Assembly (NCBI GenBank): GCA_019914945.1
Contig: CM034103.1
Span: 7,998,001 to 8,062,000, forward strand
Length of the DNA stretch: 64,000 bases
From: Typha latifolia
Lineage: Eukaryota > Streptophyta > Magnoliopsida > Poales > Typhaceae
Direction of reading: 5' to 3'
Shown here: positions 52,401-61,126 of the stretch, piece by piece
Numbering within the stretch: the first letter of the stretch is position 1
Layout: the number at the start of each line of letters is the position of its first letter
Notes under the pieces: model-generated
Seen by the model: only the letters and a program-made list of their open reading frames with translations
Database searches by the model: none
What the model was told of the DNA's origin: nothing
Made by a program: the position numbers and the translations under genes

Positions 52401-54948
52401 TTGAAAACATATATAAAATGTAAAACAATCCTAAAAGTTCAGAAAAAATCAAAAATTAGCAAAGTAGTAAGAAAATTTATATTATTAGCATAAGATAGTA
52501 GCAATATAAAGAGTAAAAATAATGAGACAATATTGAACTCCGGGTGGATCCGGTAAATAAAATGTTGTTGTCACCTCCCCAATAGAGGTGAGTGCAAAGG
52601 TAGTAAAAGGAGAAAAAGAAACTAAGCTCTTGGAACATCAATAATTGATGCCCCAAGTTGGACTTGGGTAAAATCTAACTTATGATTTGACCTACATCTA
52701 ATCTGCATAAATGAAATCAAAATTTGGACTCTATGATTGATATGGCCAATACATACTAGGCCGAAAGCTCGAAACCAAGGGAAAACCCAGTCTTGGTCCC
52801 TGTTTCAGATTGGTAATGGATGATAGACTGATAGTATGATATCAATCCTTCAAACATGAGAAAATTACCCCACTACTATATATCCATTTTCTTCTCTTTG
52901 TTTTCCCTATCTTCAAACCCCAACACATCTCTGCAACTTCTTCCTTCAAAACCAAATACCTCCCTATGGTTGCGCCACTAGCTTAGAAAAGAGGAATTGA
53001 GAGGGGCTGATGTAGCCACCATAGCCACATTATTCATGAAGCAACCAATCTGCTTGAGAAGTCAAGACCAAGCCTGCTATAACAGCCTCCCACATTATTC
53101 AACATTTGGATTAAGATTCAACCACTACAATCATATAGGCATGTGTGCCTCTAAAAGTTTTCTTATATCCATCGACATTTGCTTACTAATTAGCAACCCA
53201 AGTGGTTGAAGTATCACAACTAAACTACAGGAGTGCACTTTCATTTTAGGCCCAAAACCATAAAGAGACATGAATGAAAGTATGAAAGAGTTCTTGCATA
53301 AATTTTTAACTGACATCCATAGAACTTTTGGATTGTCCCTTCTGTAGGAAAACCACTTTAAAATAATAACTCTTCAATAGCTTAAGCTAAATGCAAAACA
53401 GGCTATTTGGAAAATTACCAAATTTGTGATTAAATATTTTGTAAAATTCAACACACATTGTCCTTAATAAGGATGTTGAGCCCAAACAGAAGGAATGATA
53501 TATACAGTTCAGTTAGAACCCCTATGTTTCATCTTTTAAACCAAAAGAAAAAATATGAGCATACATGTGGGAGGTAGTGTTAGACAATGTTTAATTACAA
53601 ACCAAGTGTTTAATATTACAAGGAATCTTGGGACAAATAGAAACATGTTAGAATATAATGTAAAATCCATCTTTTTTCAGATAAAAATTATAGAATTCTC
53701 TTCTTTGTGTTGCAATCTTATAACACCTCATCTGAGACAAAATTTTAGGTAAGAGAAGTAGAAATAAGGGAACTATTTCACATAATACCTTATGGGCATA
53801 TTCGGATTTGAACCCTCCACCCTACCTTTTTGTTAGTTCTAAATGAAGCCTCATATTTTACTGAAAATGTACAGCAGCACTCAAGTTGTTATTTGGATGA
53901 AAGATTGTAACCTTCCTTATTTAACGTAACCACAAAAAGCAAATTACTGGAATGCCCCTAATAACATGATTAGAAGCTGACAGATACAAATATGACTAAA
54001 ATCAAAACAAACCAAGCCCATCCCAAACAGGCTTGATGTTGCAATAACTGGATTAGAAAGAAATGAGCAAAGCATATGGGAATCACAAACATTTAGATTT
54101 ATAAAGGACAAGGACTAATCCTTTTACTATCTCCTGCTAGTATCTGTTAGATTAAACATGGCCAACAGTGCTATTTAAACATCTTTGGGAAACGCAGGTT
54201 CAACATAGAAATAGAAAAGTAGGACTTGATCCAAAATAAATCAATAATATCCGAGCGCAAAATGGAAGTTCCTAGAAGAAGAAACAAAACTACTACTACT
54301 ACAATTACTTTAATCATCATAATATAATCAAAAGATTCAAAACAATGATATTGAAATTCGAGAGCTAGCTTTTTAAGGGCAGTCTTTTAGTCAGTTTGTA
54401 TAGAGAAAACAAAGAAGAACAAATAGAAGTTCCTCAAAAGACAATCTTGATTCCTCCCAACATCAAACATTTTCCAATCCCACCCACCAAGTTGGAGTCT
54501 AATCTTAAGAAAACACAAATAATATATCCAATCAAACTGCACTTATACCTGCATTTGGCTCCCCCGCATGGTTGACGTCTCTCCACGGAGCTCTCTTAGG
54601 ATCTAACTTTTCCAACAAATAAGCACTGAATCTATATTCGAAGGTGTATAGAAAGAGCAAGCAAAAAGATATGGTTACCGGCGGCTCGCGAACGTTGGAC
54701 AAGACGTACTCGTAGAGCTGAGAGGTGAGGCTGACGACTTGCTTCTTCCCGTACTTTTCGTCATCGACGACGACGACTGGGGCCGCGTCCGTGGCCACGC
54801 TACGGAGAGGCATCGCGAGGGAGGAGGATAGTGGAGAGGAGGAAAGCCATTGGAGACGAGATTGAAATGGGCGGGAGAGGAGAGGGAGGAGGGGATTCGA
54901 TGGGATTAGAATTAGAGGTTGGCGAACGAGAGAGAGAGGAGTCGCCAT
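25609..54948 (-). CDS. Caffeoyl-CoA O-methyltransferase-like protein, 9 exons over 29.3 kb
   Basis: SAM-dependent, metal-dependent class I O-methyltransferase, which moves a methyl group to a hydroxyl of a phenolic acceptor; the acceptor is unknown. Exons: 54679-54948, 54549-54602, 51354-51437, 50025-50150, 47401-47468, 38137-38206, 28846-28911, 28684-28761 and 25609-25653 (861 nt, 286 residues, no stop, all GT-AG). Residues 1-60 are rich in S, L, P, R and lack acidic residues until about D54, suggesting a plastid or mitochondrial transit peptide. The core starts near 70. The SAM motif is EVGIYTGYSS (131-140), followed by the acidic ERD (157-159). The metal ligands are D208, D234 and N235. 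The family DADK motif is DAEK here (208-211). It resembles the plant CCoAOMT-like branch with organellar leaders rather than the classical leaderless lignin enzymes. Introns 5, 6 and 8 are swollen by retroelements, yet the frame is intact, so the gene is probably functional. Confidence 0.93.
25946..28340 (+). mobile_element. Solo LTR, family C, copy C1
   Basis: A 2395-bp LTR starting TGCAACACCC and ending GGGTATTTTA, flanked by exact GATTT duplications (25941-25945 and 28341-28345). It lies antisense to the methyltransferase gene. The order is A-run, pyrimidine-rich leader, palindrome array (26591-26699), 90-bp tandem repeats (about 27100-27350), and the GCTTGTTGTGGCC box at 28203-28215. The long open frame at 26332-26979 is LTR leader sequence, not a gene. 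Confidence 0.9.
26591..26699 (+). repeat. Palindrome array in LTR C1 (three units)
   Basis: GGTGGGCTGCAACCCAC at 26591-26607, the near-perfect GGTGGGCTGCAGCCCACC at 26644-26661, and TGTGGGCTGCAG-TTG-CAGCCCACCA at 26675-26699. Confidence 0.8.
28684..28761 (-). CDS. Methyltransferase exon 8 (247-272)
   Basis: 78 nt starting [15 protein letters not shown] and ending RISISM. It is 84 bp from exon 7. Donor GTACTC, a weaker match to consensus than the others. Confidence 0.93.
28846..28911 (-). CDS. Methyltransferase exon 7 (225-246)
   Basis: 66 nt encoding [20 protein letters not shown] then PQ, with metal ligands D234 and N235. Acceptor CTTGCAG, donor GTTAGT. Confidence 0.95.
28937..28986. repeat. 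TA microsatellite at the 3' end of intron 6
   Basis: About 25 TA units, starting 26 bp before exon 7 on the gene strand. A possible branch-point word TTGAC lies between the run and the acceptor. Confidence 0.95.
29110..30420 (-). pseudogene. hAT-superfamily transposase relic (BED finger, DUF659)
   Basis: The minus strand from right to left starts with a BED-type zinc finger near 30250-30330 ([17 protein letters not shown], then GLKEHLAGR). The DUF659-like core follows, including [39 protein letters not shown], and [20 protein letters not shown] at about 29128-29195. The order matches plant hAT proteins. Many stops and frameshifts make it inactive. The C-terminal dimerisation domain was not seen. 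A possible right terminus lies near 30985 (AAACCTTGG); the left terminus was not found. It sits on the same strand as the host gene, in intron 6. Confidence 0.75.
30421..31047. other. hAT flank and truncated 5' LTR end of the chromovirus
   Basis: 30560-30640 holds repeated GCTGCTGCTTCACCA words. 30680-30990 is GA-rich, then GC-rich, with the palindrome ATCAATTATTGAT near 30865; a relative of this phrase also occurs at about 52638. The last ~60-100 bp ends TCTTACA at 31047, just before the chromovirus primer site, and is probably the stump of its 5' LTR. Confidence 0.4.
31053..34768 (+). mobile_element. Degenerate Ty3/gypsy chromovirus (Tekay-like) body
   Basis: The primer site TTGGTATCAGAGC at 31053-31065 matches initiator-Met tRNA. 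Gag pieces come first: [20 protein letters not shown] at 31083 and [20 protein letters not shown] near 31556. Most of the protease is deleted. Reverse transcriptase follows (31880-32740; [26 protein letters not shown] at about 32404), then RNase H (about 32750-33080; DHKSLKYLF). Integrase (33400-34190) has the HHCC region (LICQQVK), the first Asp in TMDFV, the second in DPKF after a stop, and Glu in QTLEDML. A C-terminal chromodomain-like tail reads [12 protein letters not shown] near 34655-34692. A polypurine tract (TTGGGGATAG) precedes the 3' LTR. In-frame stops (for example after MDLMN at 32370) show that it is dead. It is antisense to the host gene. Confidence 0.92.
35499..35513 (+). repeat. 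Run of 15 G
   Basis: A homopolymer preceded by GTGTGTGT, inside LTR C2. It may fold as a quadruplex, and its length is likely to be unreliable in sequencing. Confidence 0.9.
36061..36330 (+). repeat. 90-bp tandem repeats in LTR C2
   Basis: GTTGTTGATAGTATACTCTT starts at 36061 and 36151, and a variant starts at 36240. The same 90-bp period occurs in C1 (27195, 27285). C3 has a diverged equivalent near 44596-44780. Confidence 0.8.
37637..38115 (-). mobile_element. Copia-like LTR and leader fragment beside exon 6
   Basis: On the minus strand, LTR-like sequence from about 38115 down to 37957 ends near CGTCACA, followed by the primer site TGGTATCAGAG at 37945-37955. A GC-richer leader with repeated GTCGAC/GATGAAGCTCA words runs down to the LTR C2 boundary at 37636. 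There is no pol. The LTR part reaches to within about 20 bp of the exon 6 donor. Confidence 0.5.
38137..38206 (-). CDS. Methyltransferase exon 6 (201-224)
   Basis: 70 nt encoding [20 protein letters not shown] then LPL, with metal ligand D208. Acceptor CTACTAG, donor GTAAGT. It sits between a 9.2-kb intron on each side. Confidence 0.95.
39800..42080 (+). mobile_element. Solo LTR, family D
   Basis: A 2281-bp LTR starting TGTTGGAACTAG and ending GAGTCGTGACA, flanked by exact GCAGG duplications (39795-39799 and 42081-42085). It has a promoter-like TATAAATT at 39946-39953 followed by CT-rich sequence, a GA microsatellite at 40362-40403, and a GTGGGCTGCAAGTTAGCCCGAGCCC-type palindromic stretch near 40620-40740. 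Imperfect repeats around AGTCCTAGGTGACTC lie at about 41170-41360. Antisense to the host gene. Confidence 0.9.
43363..45987 (+). mobile_element. Solo LTR, family C, copy C3
   Basis: A 2625-bp LTR starting TGTAACACCC and ending GGATGTTTTA, flanked by exact AAATC duplications (43358-43362 and 45988-45992). Same order of parts as C1 and C2, with five palindromes and the conserved box at 45858-45870. Antisense to the host gene. Confidence 0.92.
44000..44182 (+). repeat. Palindrome array in LTR C3 (five units)
   Basis: Five imperfect inverted repeats of GTGGGCTGCAG/CTGCAGCCCAC at 44000-44026, 44040-44063, 44078-44100, 44115-44143 and 44156-44182, spaced about 40 bp apart, with a half unit at 44194. 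Confidence 0.85.
47401..47468 (-). CDS. Methyltransferase exon 5 (179-201, split codon)
   Basis: 68 nt encoding [20 protein letters not shown] then AC, plus two bases of a Ser codon completed by exon 6. Donor GTATAC. Confidence 0.93.
47469..50024 (-). other. Intron 4 with solo LTR A4
   Basis: 2556 bp of AT-rich intron. Apart from the LTR at 49297-49851, nothing is recognised. Chance open frames (for example near 48800-48985) have no support. Confidence 0.75.
49297..49851 (-). mobile_element. Solo LTR, family A, copy A4
   Basis: A 555-bp minus-orientation LTR. Its sense strand starts TGCTATTATCCGACC at 49851 and ends GTTTGTAACA at 49297. The flanks AATTG and AACTG differ by one base. It is the shortest family A copy and lacks the expanded repeats. 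It has the same orientation as the host gene. Confidence 0.7.
50025..50150 (-). CDS. Methyltransferase exon 4 (137-178)
   Basis: 126 nt from [20 protein letters not shown], completing motif I, through CERD to the end [10 protein letters not shown]. Acceptor TTACCAG, donor GTTATA. Confidence 0.95.
51354..51437 (-). CDS. Methyltransferase exon 3 (109-136)
   Basis: 84 nt from [12 protein letters not shown] to CIEVGIYT, which enters SAM-binding motif I. Acceptor GAAGTAG, donor GTATGT. Confidence 0.95.
51710..52620 (+). mobile_element. Probable LTR block, family unassigned
   Basis: A tandem repeat (51761-51992) is followed by a TATA box TATAAATAG at 52098-52106 and a leader-like stretch, the usual LTR arrangement. 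Terminal TG/CA and duplications were not located, so the edges are approximate. Confidence 0.35.
51761..51992 (+). repeat. Four ~60-bp repeats with TTCGAACG palindromic core
   Basis: Units start at about 51761, 51821, 51881 and 51943. Each has a CGTTCGAACG-like core, CTCAAGG in most, and then GTTCAAATGCC or a variant. Confidence 0.65.
54549..54602 (-). CDS. Methyltransferase exon 2 (91-108)
   Basis: 54 nt encoding [18 protein letters not shown] between acceptor AAGTTAG and donor GTATAAG. The preceding intron is only 76 bp and not a multiple of three, so its retention shifts the frame. Confidence 0.93.
54679..54948 (-). CDS. Methyltransferase exon 1 (residues 1-90)
   Basis: ATG at 54948 in the context CTATGGCGAC. 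It encodes the leader and the first core helix ([20 protein letters not shown]), ending GAG CCG CCG|GTAACC. The next in-frame ATG is at codon 46 and would remove most of the leader. Confidence 0.93.
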
Positions 54949-55040
54949 AGAGGATTGCGAGGAAACGTTCGAAATGGAGCTCTAGCTCGGTGCGCAAACT
55001 GGCCGTTCACAAAATCTCTCTGTCCGGGGCACAGTTTCCT

Positions 55041-55046
55041 CTTATA
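55041..55046 (-). promoter_or_regulatory. Likely TATA box of the methyltransferase gene
   Basis: The gene strand reads CCATATAAGAGG, with TATAAG at 55046-55041, 93 bp upstream of the ATG. This implies a 5' leader of about 60 nt. No other TATA-like word lies between it and the ATG. Confidence 0.5.
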
Positions 55047-55107
55047 TGGGATTACTTCTTTCTTTATTCTTAGACTAATTTACACTAATGCCAATCAACT
55101 ACCACGC

Positions 55108-55330
55108 AGTAGGGGGTGGCAATCAGGTCAACAGGTTCGAGTATGGTTAACTTTGCCTTAACATGAACACAGATTCAATTATTAAAAGGGTTGCATTCGA
55201 TAGATATGAACACGAACTATTTATTAAACGAGTAATAGGACACAATTCATGTAACCTGTTTAATAAAAGGGTCGTGTCGAGTTAACACGTCAACCCGACA
55301 TGATTAACCCGATTAATAGTTTATACAACA
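55108..55330. repeat. Repeat fragment resembling a hAT MITE end
   Basis: It begins AGGGGGTGGCAATCAGGTCAA, a TAGGGGTGGCAATCGG-like hAT terminus. It is rich in GGGTCGTGTCGAGTTAACACG words. The opposite terminus was not found. It starts about 60 bp upstream of the inferred TATA box. Confidence 0.4.
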
Positions 55331-55556
55331 AAATAACATCATTTTTGTTTCAAAATACAAAATAACATAGACATACACAATAACTAATACAAAATAATAA
55401 AAAATGAACTCACAAAAAAATAATTCTTATACACAATAACAAAATAATTTTTAAAATGAGATCGATGTCACTACTGTCGGATCTACTACCATGGCAACAT
55501 TCACCACCAGCACCATCATAGACCCATTTATGCGGTGATCGAGGCAGAGGAAGACC

Positions 55557-55694
55557 CTATGTATGGTGGTGATCGATGTCATCATTAAAGGCAAAGGTGG
55601 AGGAGCAAAAGGACGATAGGATCCGATCCAACGACTCATAGAACTCCTCCTCTCCTTTGGCCTCCACCATCTCACTCACTACCGAGCTCCTCAT
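55557..55694 (-). pseudogene. N-terminal fragment resembling a plant WD40 (WDR44-like) protein
   Basis: A 45-codon minus-strand frame reads MRSSVVSEMVEAKGEEEFYE then SLDRILSSFCSSTFAFNDD and a short His run before the stop. From memory, EEEFYESLDRILSSSCSSTSASDDD-like text is the conserved N-terminus of a family of plant WD40-repeat proteins. The usual Ser residues are replaced here by Phe, and the frame stops where the family normally continues, so it looks like a decayed or captured fragment. No WD40 repeats were seen. Upstream, GGTATCAGAATTCC resembles a primer-binding site, so a retroelement may have captured it. The assignment depends on my recall of the family. Confidence 0.4.
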
Positions 55695-55971
55695 TTATCA
55701 CAACGGAATTCTGATACCGATACTCGATAAGGTGTAGAAATATCACAGCTCTGGCTCGTGAGGTTGCCCACTCTTCCCAAAATCCTCCAACAGGGGGAGG
55801 TCGGGAGGACTAGAGGGATCCATTCTCCGATTCGAAGAAGGGAAGATAGATAGAGTTCGCTGAGGAGAGGAGCGCTCGAAACCCTAGAAGTGGGTCAGCA
55901 GCATCGGCGCAAGAGATTAAGGGAGGGAGTGGGCTGCAAGGGAGACCTGGAGGTAGAAGACAAGGAGTTGA

Positions 55972-57650
55972 TGTAACACCCGCCACCAAACATGTGCCCC
56001 TCACGTGAGTAGAACATACGTGATTACCACGTGACCTGCTAGTCAATGTTTCAACAATATATACAAATGAGAAAGCCCATATTTCCACAAATAAAAACAG
56101 ACAAAACGAAGCTCATAATACTATAGGCCACAACAAGCCCCAAAATACATATCCATGGACTGATGAAAAATTGCCCACGTAGGGGCTACAAGCCATCTAA
56201 CTTAATTTACAAGAATAAATAAATAAGAGAAATTAATGATATTTCTTCGTCAGCTTTGCTATGAACTTCGGCTCATCAACTAATCTAAAAATATTTCCAC
56301 CAGAAGGCGGTGAGCATAAAGCCCAACAAGTTTCTACTTCTACAATCTAAAAGTAGTGCAATAAATGATGCAATAATAAGTAAATATAAATATGTGCATC
56401 ATGATCAAACCAATGCATATCTCAAATGCAATATGTTCATCTAATGTGTATATTAGCAGTCAATAACCTACCATGCAATTGATTCGGACTATCAAGTCCT
56501 CAAACTTGAGCTTACACTAAGCTCTACTCATAGATCATGTCAACACCACACCACAAAATATGCATTATCTCAGACTACCAAGTCTGTAATATAAGCTTAT
56601 ATAGAGCTATGCCCTTAGGCCACACGAATCCTCACACTCGACCACACATACACCTTAAGGGAGGGTATACCCTAGTGGTAGAATTGCTAGTCCATTACCC
56701 GGTGAACAACATGACCGAATGTCCGCCACCGTAGACTAAAGACCTCAGTTGTAAGCTTATCACAAAGGTCAATATCGCACATCGATACTACTATTTGAGC
56801 CCTCGGCTCCACGTCATTGCACCACCATGCGAAAATCATAAGCCATCACTCACGGACGCTCTCACCCTGTGTCATCGGGTACTGCAAGATCTACATCATT
56901 CTACCCTTCTCTCTCTATCTTAAATACCCTAAAGGGTATGACTCTCGTCGATCGATAATAAATCGCCTATCATCTCGCGAAATAGCTGTCTGATTGTCTA
57001 GGATCAACAGACTAAGACCTCAGGCATAGACCATAAAATATATAAGTATAAGAATATCTCCCGCCCCTAACCCTAGCTGGAGAGGTGTCGGGTACTATCG
57101 AGATACAGTAGTCACCCTCTTTATGATCATGTACGTGTGCAAGTAATATGATATTATACAGCACAATAAGCATAATGAAACACATCATTATCATGATTTA
57201 CGTGTCAACACACATGTTTATGCCTAATAAATATGCGCAGAACCATGATATGCAAAATCTTACCGAACAATAGAATAATTTACCATGCATAACGTGCAAT
57301 GATAACCATAAGGAAAATATATACACATGCATGCTATGAATGTGATAATGTCATAAAGTAAGTTGTTTTATTATCTACACTACTCTTATATTATAGGAGT
57401 TTCACTTGCCTGAACCGCTTTTCTGATACTAGTACGTCATAAGATCATCCACATAAAGTACGAAGTCCACTTCGATAAGAAAAGTAAATAAAAAGCATAA
57501 GCACAATATTCCTATCACTAACTAATTAAATAATCTTATTGATGTTTACTATAGGCTTGGGTAAGTCCATCTTATAATTTCTATATTTATTAATTAGGTA
57601 AAGCCAGCACAGCTATACTAAGGACTGATGTGTTATTAAACGTAATAAAA
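55972..57650 (-). mobile_element. LTR, family B, copy B2
   Basis: It begins TGTAACACCCGCCACC at 55972, the reverse complement of the B1 3' end. It follows B1 (about 14510-16168) closely, including the box at 56126-56138, CCCTAACCCTAGCT near 57067 and the stretch near 57630. Beyond about 57650 similarity is weak. It may continue diverged, or stop here. Confidence 0.8.
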
Positions 57651-58960
57651 GTTCTTAAGAGCTAACATCCGGAGTTAGAGATTTAACCGCTTATCTATAT
57701 TAAAATCATCGATTAAAAGAACCATTTATAACAAAAGTGAGTACACCATTAACTTAACTCTTAAGTTACGGATCACTACATAGATACATCAAGGTTACAA
57801 AGTATCTAAATGTTGAAAATTAACTTTTGCGCAGGAATACTCACCCTACTAGATGCCCAACTTAGGATATCATATAATAAGACATTATACCATAACAACT
57901 TTAGCTAGTGTCTTACTAAGATTCCACTGACAAATTCGTCTATTCCTTCATCATGGACGGGAATTAAAGGATTAAGATTATCAGACTAACTAGTGAAGAC
58001 GAGAAATCACAGTCACTAGTATCACTAAAACCAATTGTCATAAAGCTTATCCTAATAGGACCAAACTATCCGCTTCTCTCACAGCCAACATGATCCAAAC
58101 AAATTTCAATCTTGAGTCCACTTTTACAAGTTGATTATATCTAGCTGTCTACCAACAATATTAATTTACCACTAACATATTCTTAAAGTTTAAATCTTTC
58201 AAATAACGATCTACTAGAGTTTCTATCAACGGAAGATTCATTCTTACTACCAACGAATTAAGGAAGGACCACACATTAATAATAAAATGTTGACCTCACA
58301 TTATAACACCAATTACAGAAGTTCACTTCACTATAACGACTTTCAATTAATTTGAATTGACTACTCTTCACAATTTTAGTTAATGTCCAGTAAGAAAAAT
58401 TTTGAAATGCATATTATGTCATTACCATACTCATCTTTAGGTGATTCAAACTTCTATATATGTATTCCAATTGCTACATTATGGCAACTCTAGTTGGTCA
58501 CTAGCTAATATGTCCTAAATACAAAATTACTAAAGGATAGTTAGCTCTTCTCTCGAAGACATTCAATTCATATTTAATCATTTTATACTTATGACCTTGT
58601 TATCATATCCCCATATGGTTTCAAATACTATGCAATATCCACCCCATAATTAGGTTGCAGAACCAAGAAGGAATAACACATTTTAATAATCTCATCACGT
58701 CTTCAATAAAACAAGTCTATCACCACTCACATTTATCATCACAAACATTATTGCATAATAATAAAAAAAACTCAAGTATGGAATGATGTGATTCAGACCA
58801 CACTGAGTTTCTCAAACATGGATACACCCTATGGGAGTCTATTCTTATTTTTATTTTAGTTGTTTCCTTAAAAAAAATAAGGATTGTATGTTGCGGTCGA
58901 CGAGATTCATTATTTCTACGATTATTATTTATCATTTTGGCTTGTTAGGTTAGCCTCTTA
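57651..58960. other. Non-coding, possibly diverged LTR B or element interior
   Basis: AT-rich. Faint similarity to the AT-rich middle of LTR B1 (about 14170-14400) on the minus strand between 57780 and 57900. No protein domain. Confidence 0.35.
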
Positions 58961-59463
58961 AGATGTGGATGGCAACCTAAAGGATTATTAGGAATGAATA
59001 TTGCTTTGTATCCCTTTTCTTCTTCTCTAACCTAATCCTTCTTCCTCTTCGTTCAAGCCTTAGCCGTGCGCCATCTCGACACCAGTGTCCTCTAATCCCC
59101 TTCGATTATCGAGTCCTCCCTCCTCCTTGGGATCTTGACCACTTCTCTCCCCTCATCCTTATCCCCTCAACACCACGAGTCGTCCATCCCATCACTATTA
59201 TCATCCCTCCCCCATCATCACCATTATTCGTCACCTTCACCTTCACCTTCACCCTCACTTTTGCATATTTTCATCCCAGTTGCAGTCAGAATCTGTAAAA
59301 GGTGTGAATACCAAAAACGTATATCAGGAAGTTATAGATCGACCACTCTAGTTTTATAATTTTTTGTCTATGATAGAATATTTTGTGATTATTTTCCTCC
59401 AATTATGCGGACTGCTTTCCTGCATCCGAGCTTGATCGGGTAGCAGACGCTCGATTCATATCA
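58960..59463 (+). mobile_element. LTR fragment, family G, copy G2
   Basis: 59290-59463 matches the 3' part of G1 (about 18850-19029), including CCAATTATGC and the ending GATTCATATCA. The pyrimidine-rich part at 58990-59270 corresponds to the G1 leader. The left boundary and a duplication were not found. Confidence 0.55.
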
Positions 59464-61110
59464 TAAAATACTCAACTTAATCAGTTGTTTTAGAAATTTT
59501 GCTATCTCCAAGACTAATAATTCATAGCGTGTAGAAAACACCATTATTGCAAGGCTTACATAGAGTTGCATTTTGCTTGTTCTTCAAATATTACTGAAAG
59601 TTCAAATTATACTCTCTCATGATTTATATTTGCAGAAGTTTTGACAACTCAATTATTTAAATACAACAATTACTCACTAAAGGTTTAACTGTGCATGTAA
59701 ACCATTAATTATTATTTTTCTAAAATTAAATTCTTTTTATTTTTTTTTTACTTCCTCGCAGCCTCCTACTTCAATTATTAGAAGAATAAAAGTACAACAA
59801 TGCCATGATGTAATATTTAGAAATTTCACCTGGGGTAATGATCTGGGTTTAAAATACTCGACCACAAAGAGGTTAATTTCACCCACAAATCTGCATTAGT
59901 TGCTAGTCTGCTTTCACTCACCGGTAGAATTATGTAATCCCAATTAAATACTAGACAACTTGACGACAACTCCACTAACATTCTTATTAGTTAAATAAAT
60001 AAAGGCAGGTAAAGGAAACTAAATTAACACCATGACATTAATCATCACGCGACTAAATCTTTTGACAACTAAGGTAATGAGCACACACTTATTAATGGAT
60101 AGGTGACAAGTACTGAAGACCGGCCTATGCCAAAATGATCACTAAATATCAATAACTCACTCATAGCCAACATCCGAGCTAATCCGGTAATCTTAATGCA
60201 CGTACTTAGTCACTTATTATAAAGGCCTAATTCGTGAGAATACACAACTTTTTTTTGAAACAAAATGAAAGAAAAATAACATAAAAGCAAAATAAACAAA
60301 AATGGCGTCAAAACAAATACGGTGCACCATGAAAAATTAGACAAATAACAATCGTGCTGGCAATTAGTCTACCACTTAATTTTCATTCCAACCAACTTGG
60401 CTCTCAACGGATGACTTGCACAACCCTACAAATAAGATACTCACCAAACCTCCAAATAAAGAACTAGACACATTAGGGTATAATAAGGGTCAATTACTAA
60501 TGCTGACCAAGGCAATTAATATCCCTAACATCAAAACTCAAGAATATGAGCACTAAACTACTCATTGTACCACAACCACTCACACTACTAAACGGGATAA
60601 TTTAGGTCCACTTAATTACTAGAATAACATGAAAATAAAATGGGGTCTATATACCCTGTCGATGAACCCCTATTAATGACACATAAGACAATTTTCAACT
60701 AATGCAGTTTAGCACATGCAACCTTAAGTCAATTTATACATGAGTCATGACACCTGAGTGACAAAAGGCAATTTTCAACTCTTACTTCCTAACCCAATTA
60801 CACAAATGACTTCCCAAAGATAGAATAATTGGTCAACAATTTACCCAATTTAAATGGCCAACAACATGTTACTTGTTTACAAACACAACTTTCAAATTCT
60901 TATTCAATAAATTTATAGATATTTCTAAATCAATTAATTAATTTTATGTAAGTTTATTTATTTTAATTTATTTATTTATTTATTTTTGAAACACAAACCT
61001 AGATGTCGCTAATGTCAAACACATCCATCTATATGCAGTCTCTAAGTTCTTCCTACACGGCACCCGCATGGATAGTATTTTGGAAAGCTCGAATTATTTA
61101 GTGAAATCTG
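59464..61110. other. Non-coding interior next to a primer site
   Basis: AT-rich, with no gag or pol text in any frame. It lies downstream, in minus-strand sense, of the primer site at 61111-61123, where a retroelement would carry gag. Confidence 0.45.
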
Positions 61111-61123
61111 GGCTCTGATACCA
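61111..61123 (-). other. Retroelement primer-binding site (initiator-Met tRNA)
   Basis: The minus strand reads TGGTATCAGAGCC, 3 bp after the end of LTR B3. This marks B3 as a 5' LTR transcribed leftward. Confidence 0.8.
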
Positions 61124-61126
61124 TGT

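Larger units (their letters stand above)
51438..54548 (-). other. Intron 2 with an LTR-like block
   Basis: 3111 bp. 51710-52620 looks like LTR material (see the next entries). 52635-52830 carries the ATCAATAATTGAT palindrome phrase also seen near 30865. The remainder is AT-rich with nothing recognised. Confidence 0.6.

Noticed and set aside
54532..54948. Treating the 138-codon open frame as the real protein
   Set aside because: Only the first 90 codons fit the family. The rest reads through intron 1 out of frame, while the spliced form continues the family sequence.
57060..57080. CCCTAACCCTAG reminiscent of plant telomere repeats
   Set aside because: The same phrase occurs at the equivalent place in LTR B1 (about 15088) and B3. 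It is LTR sequence and not a tandem telomeric array.
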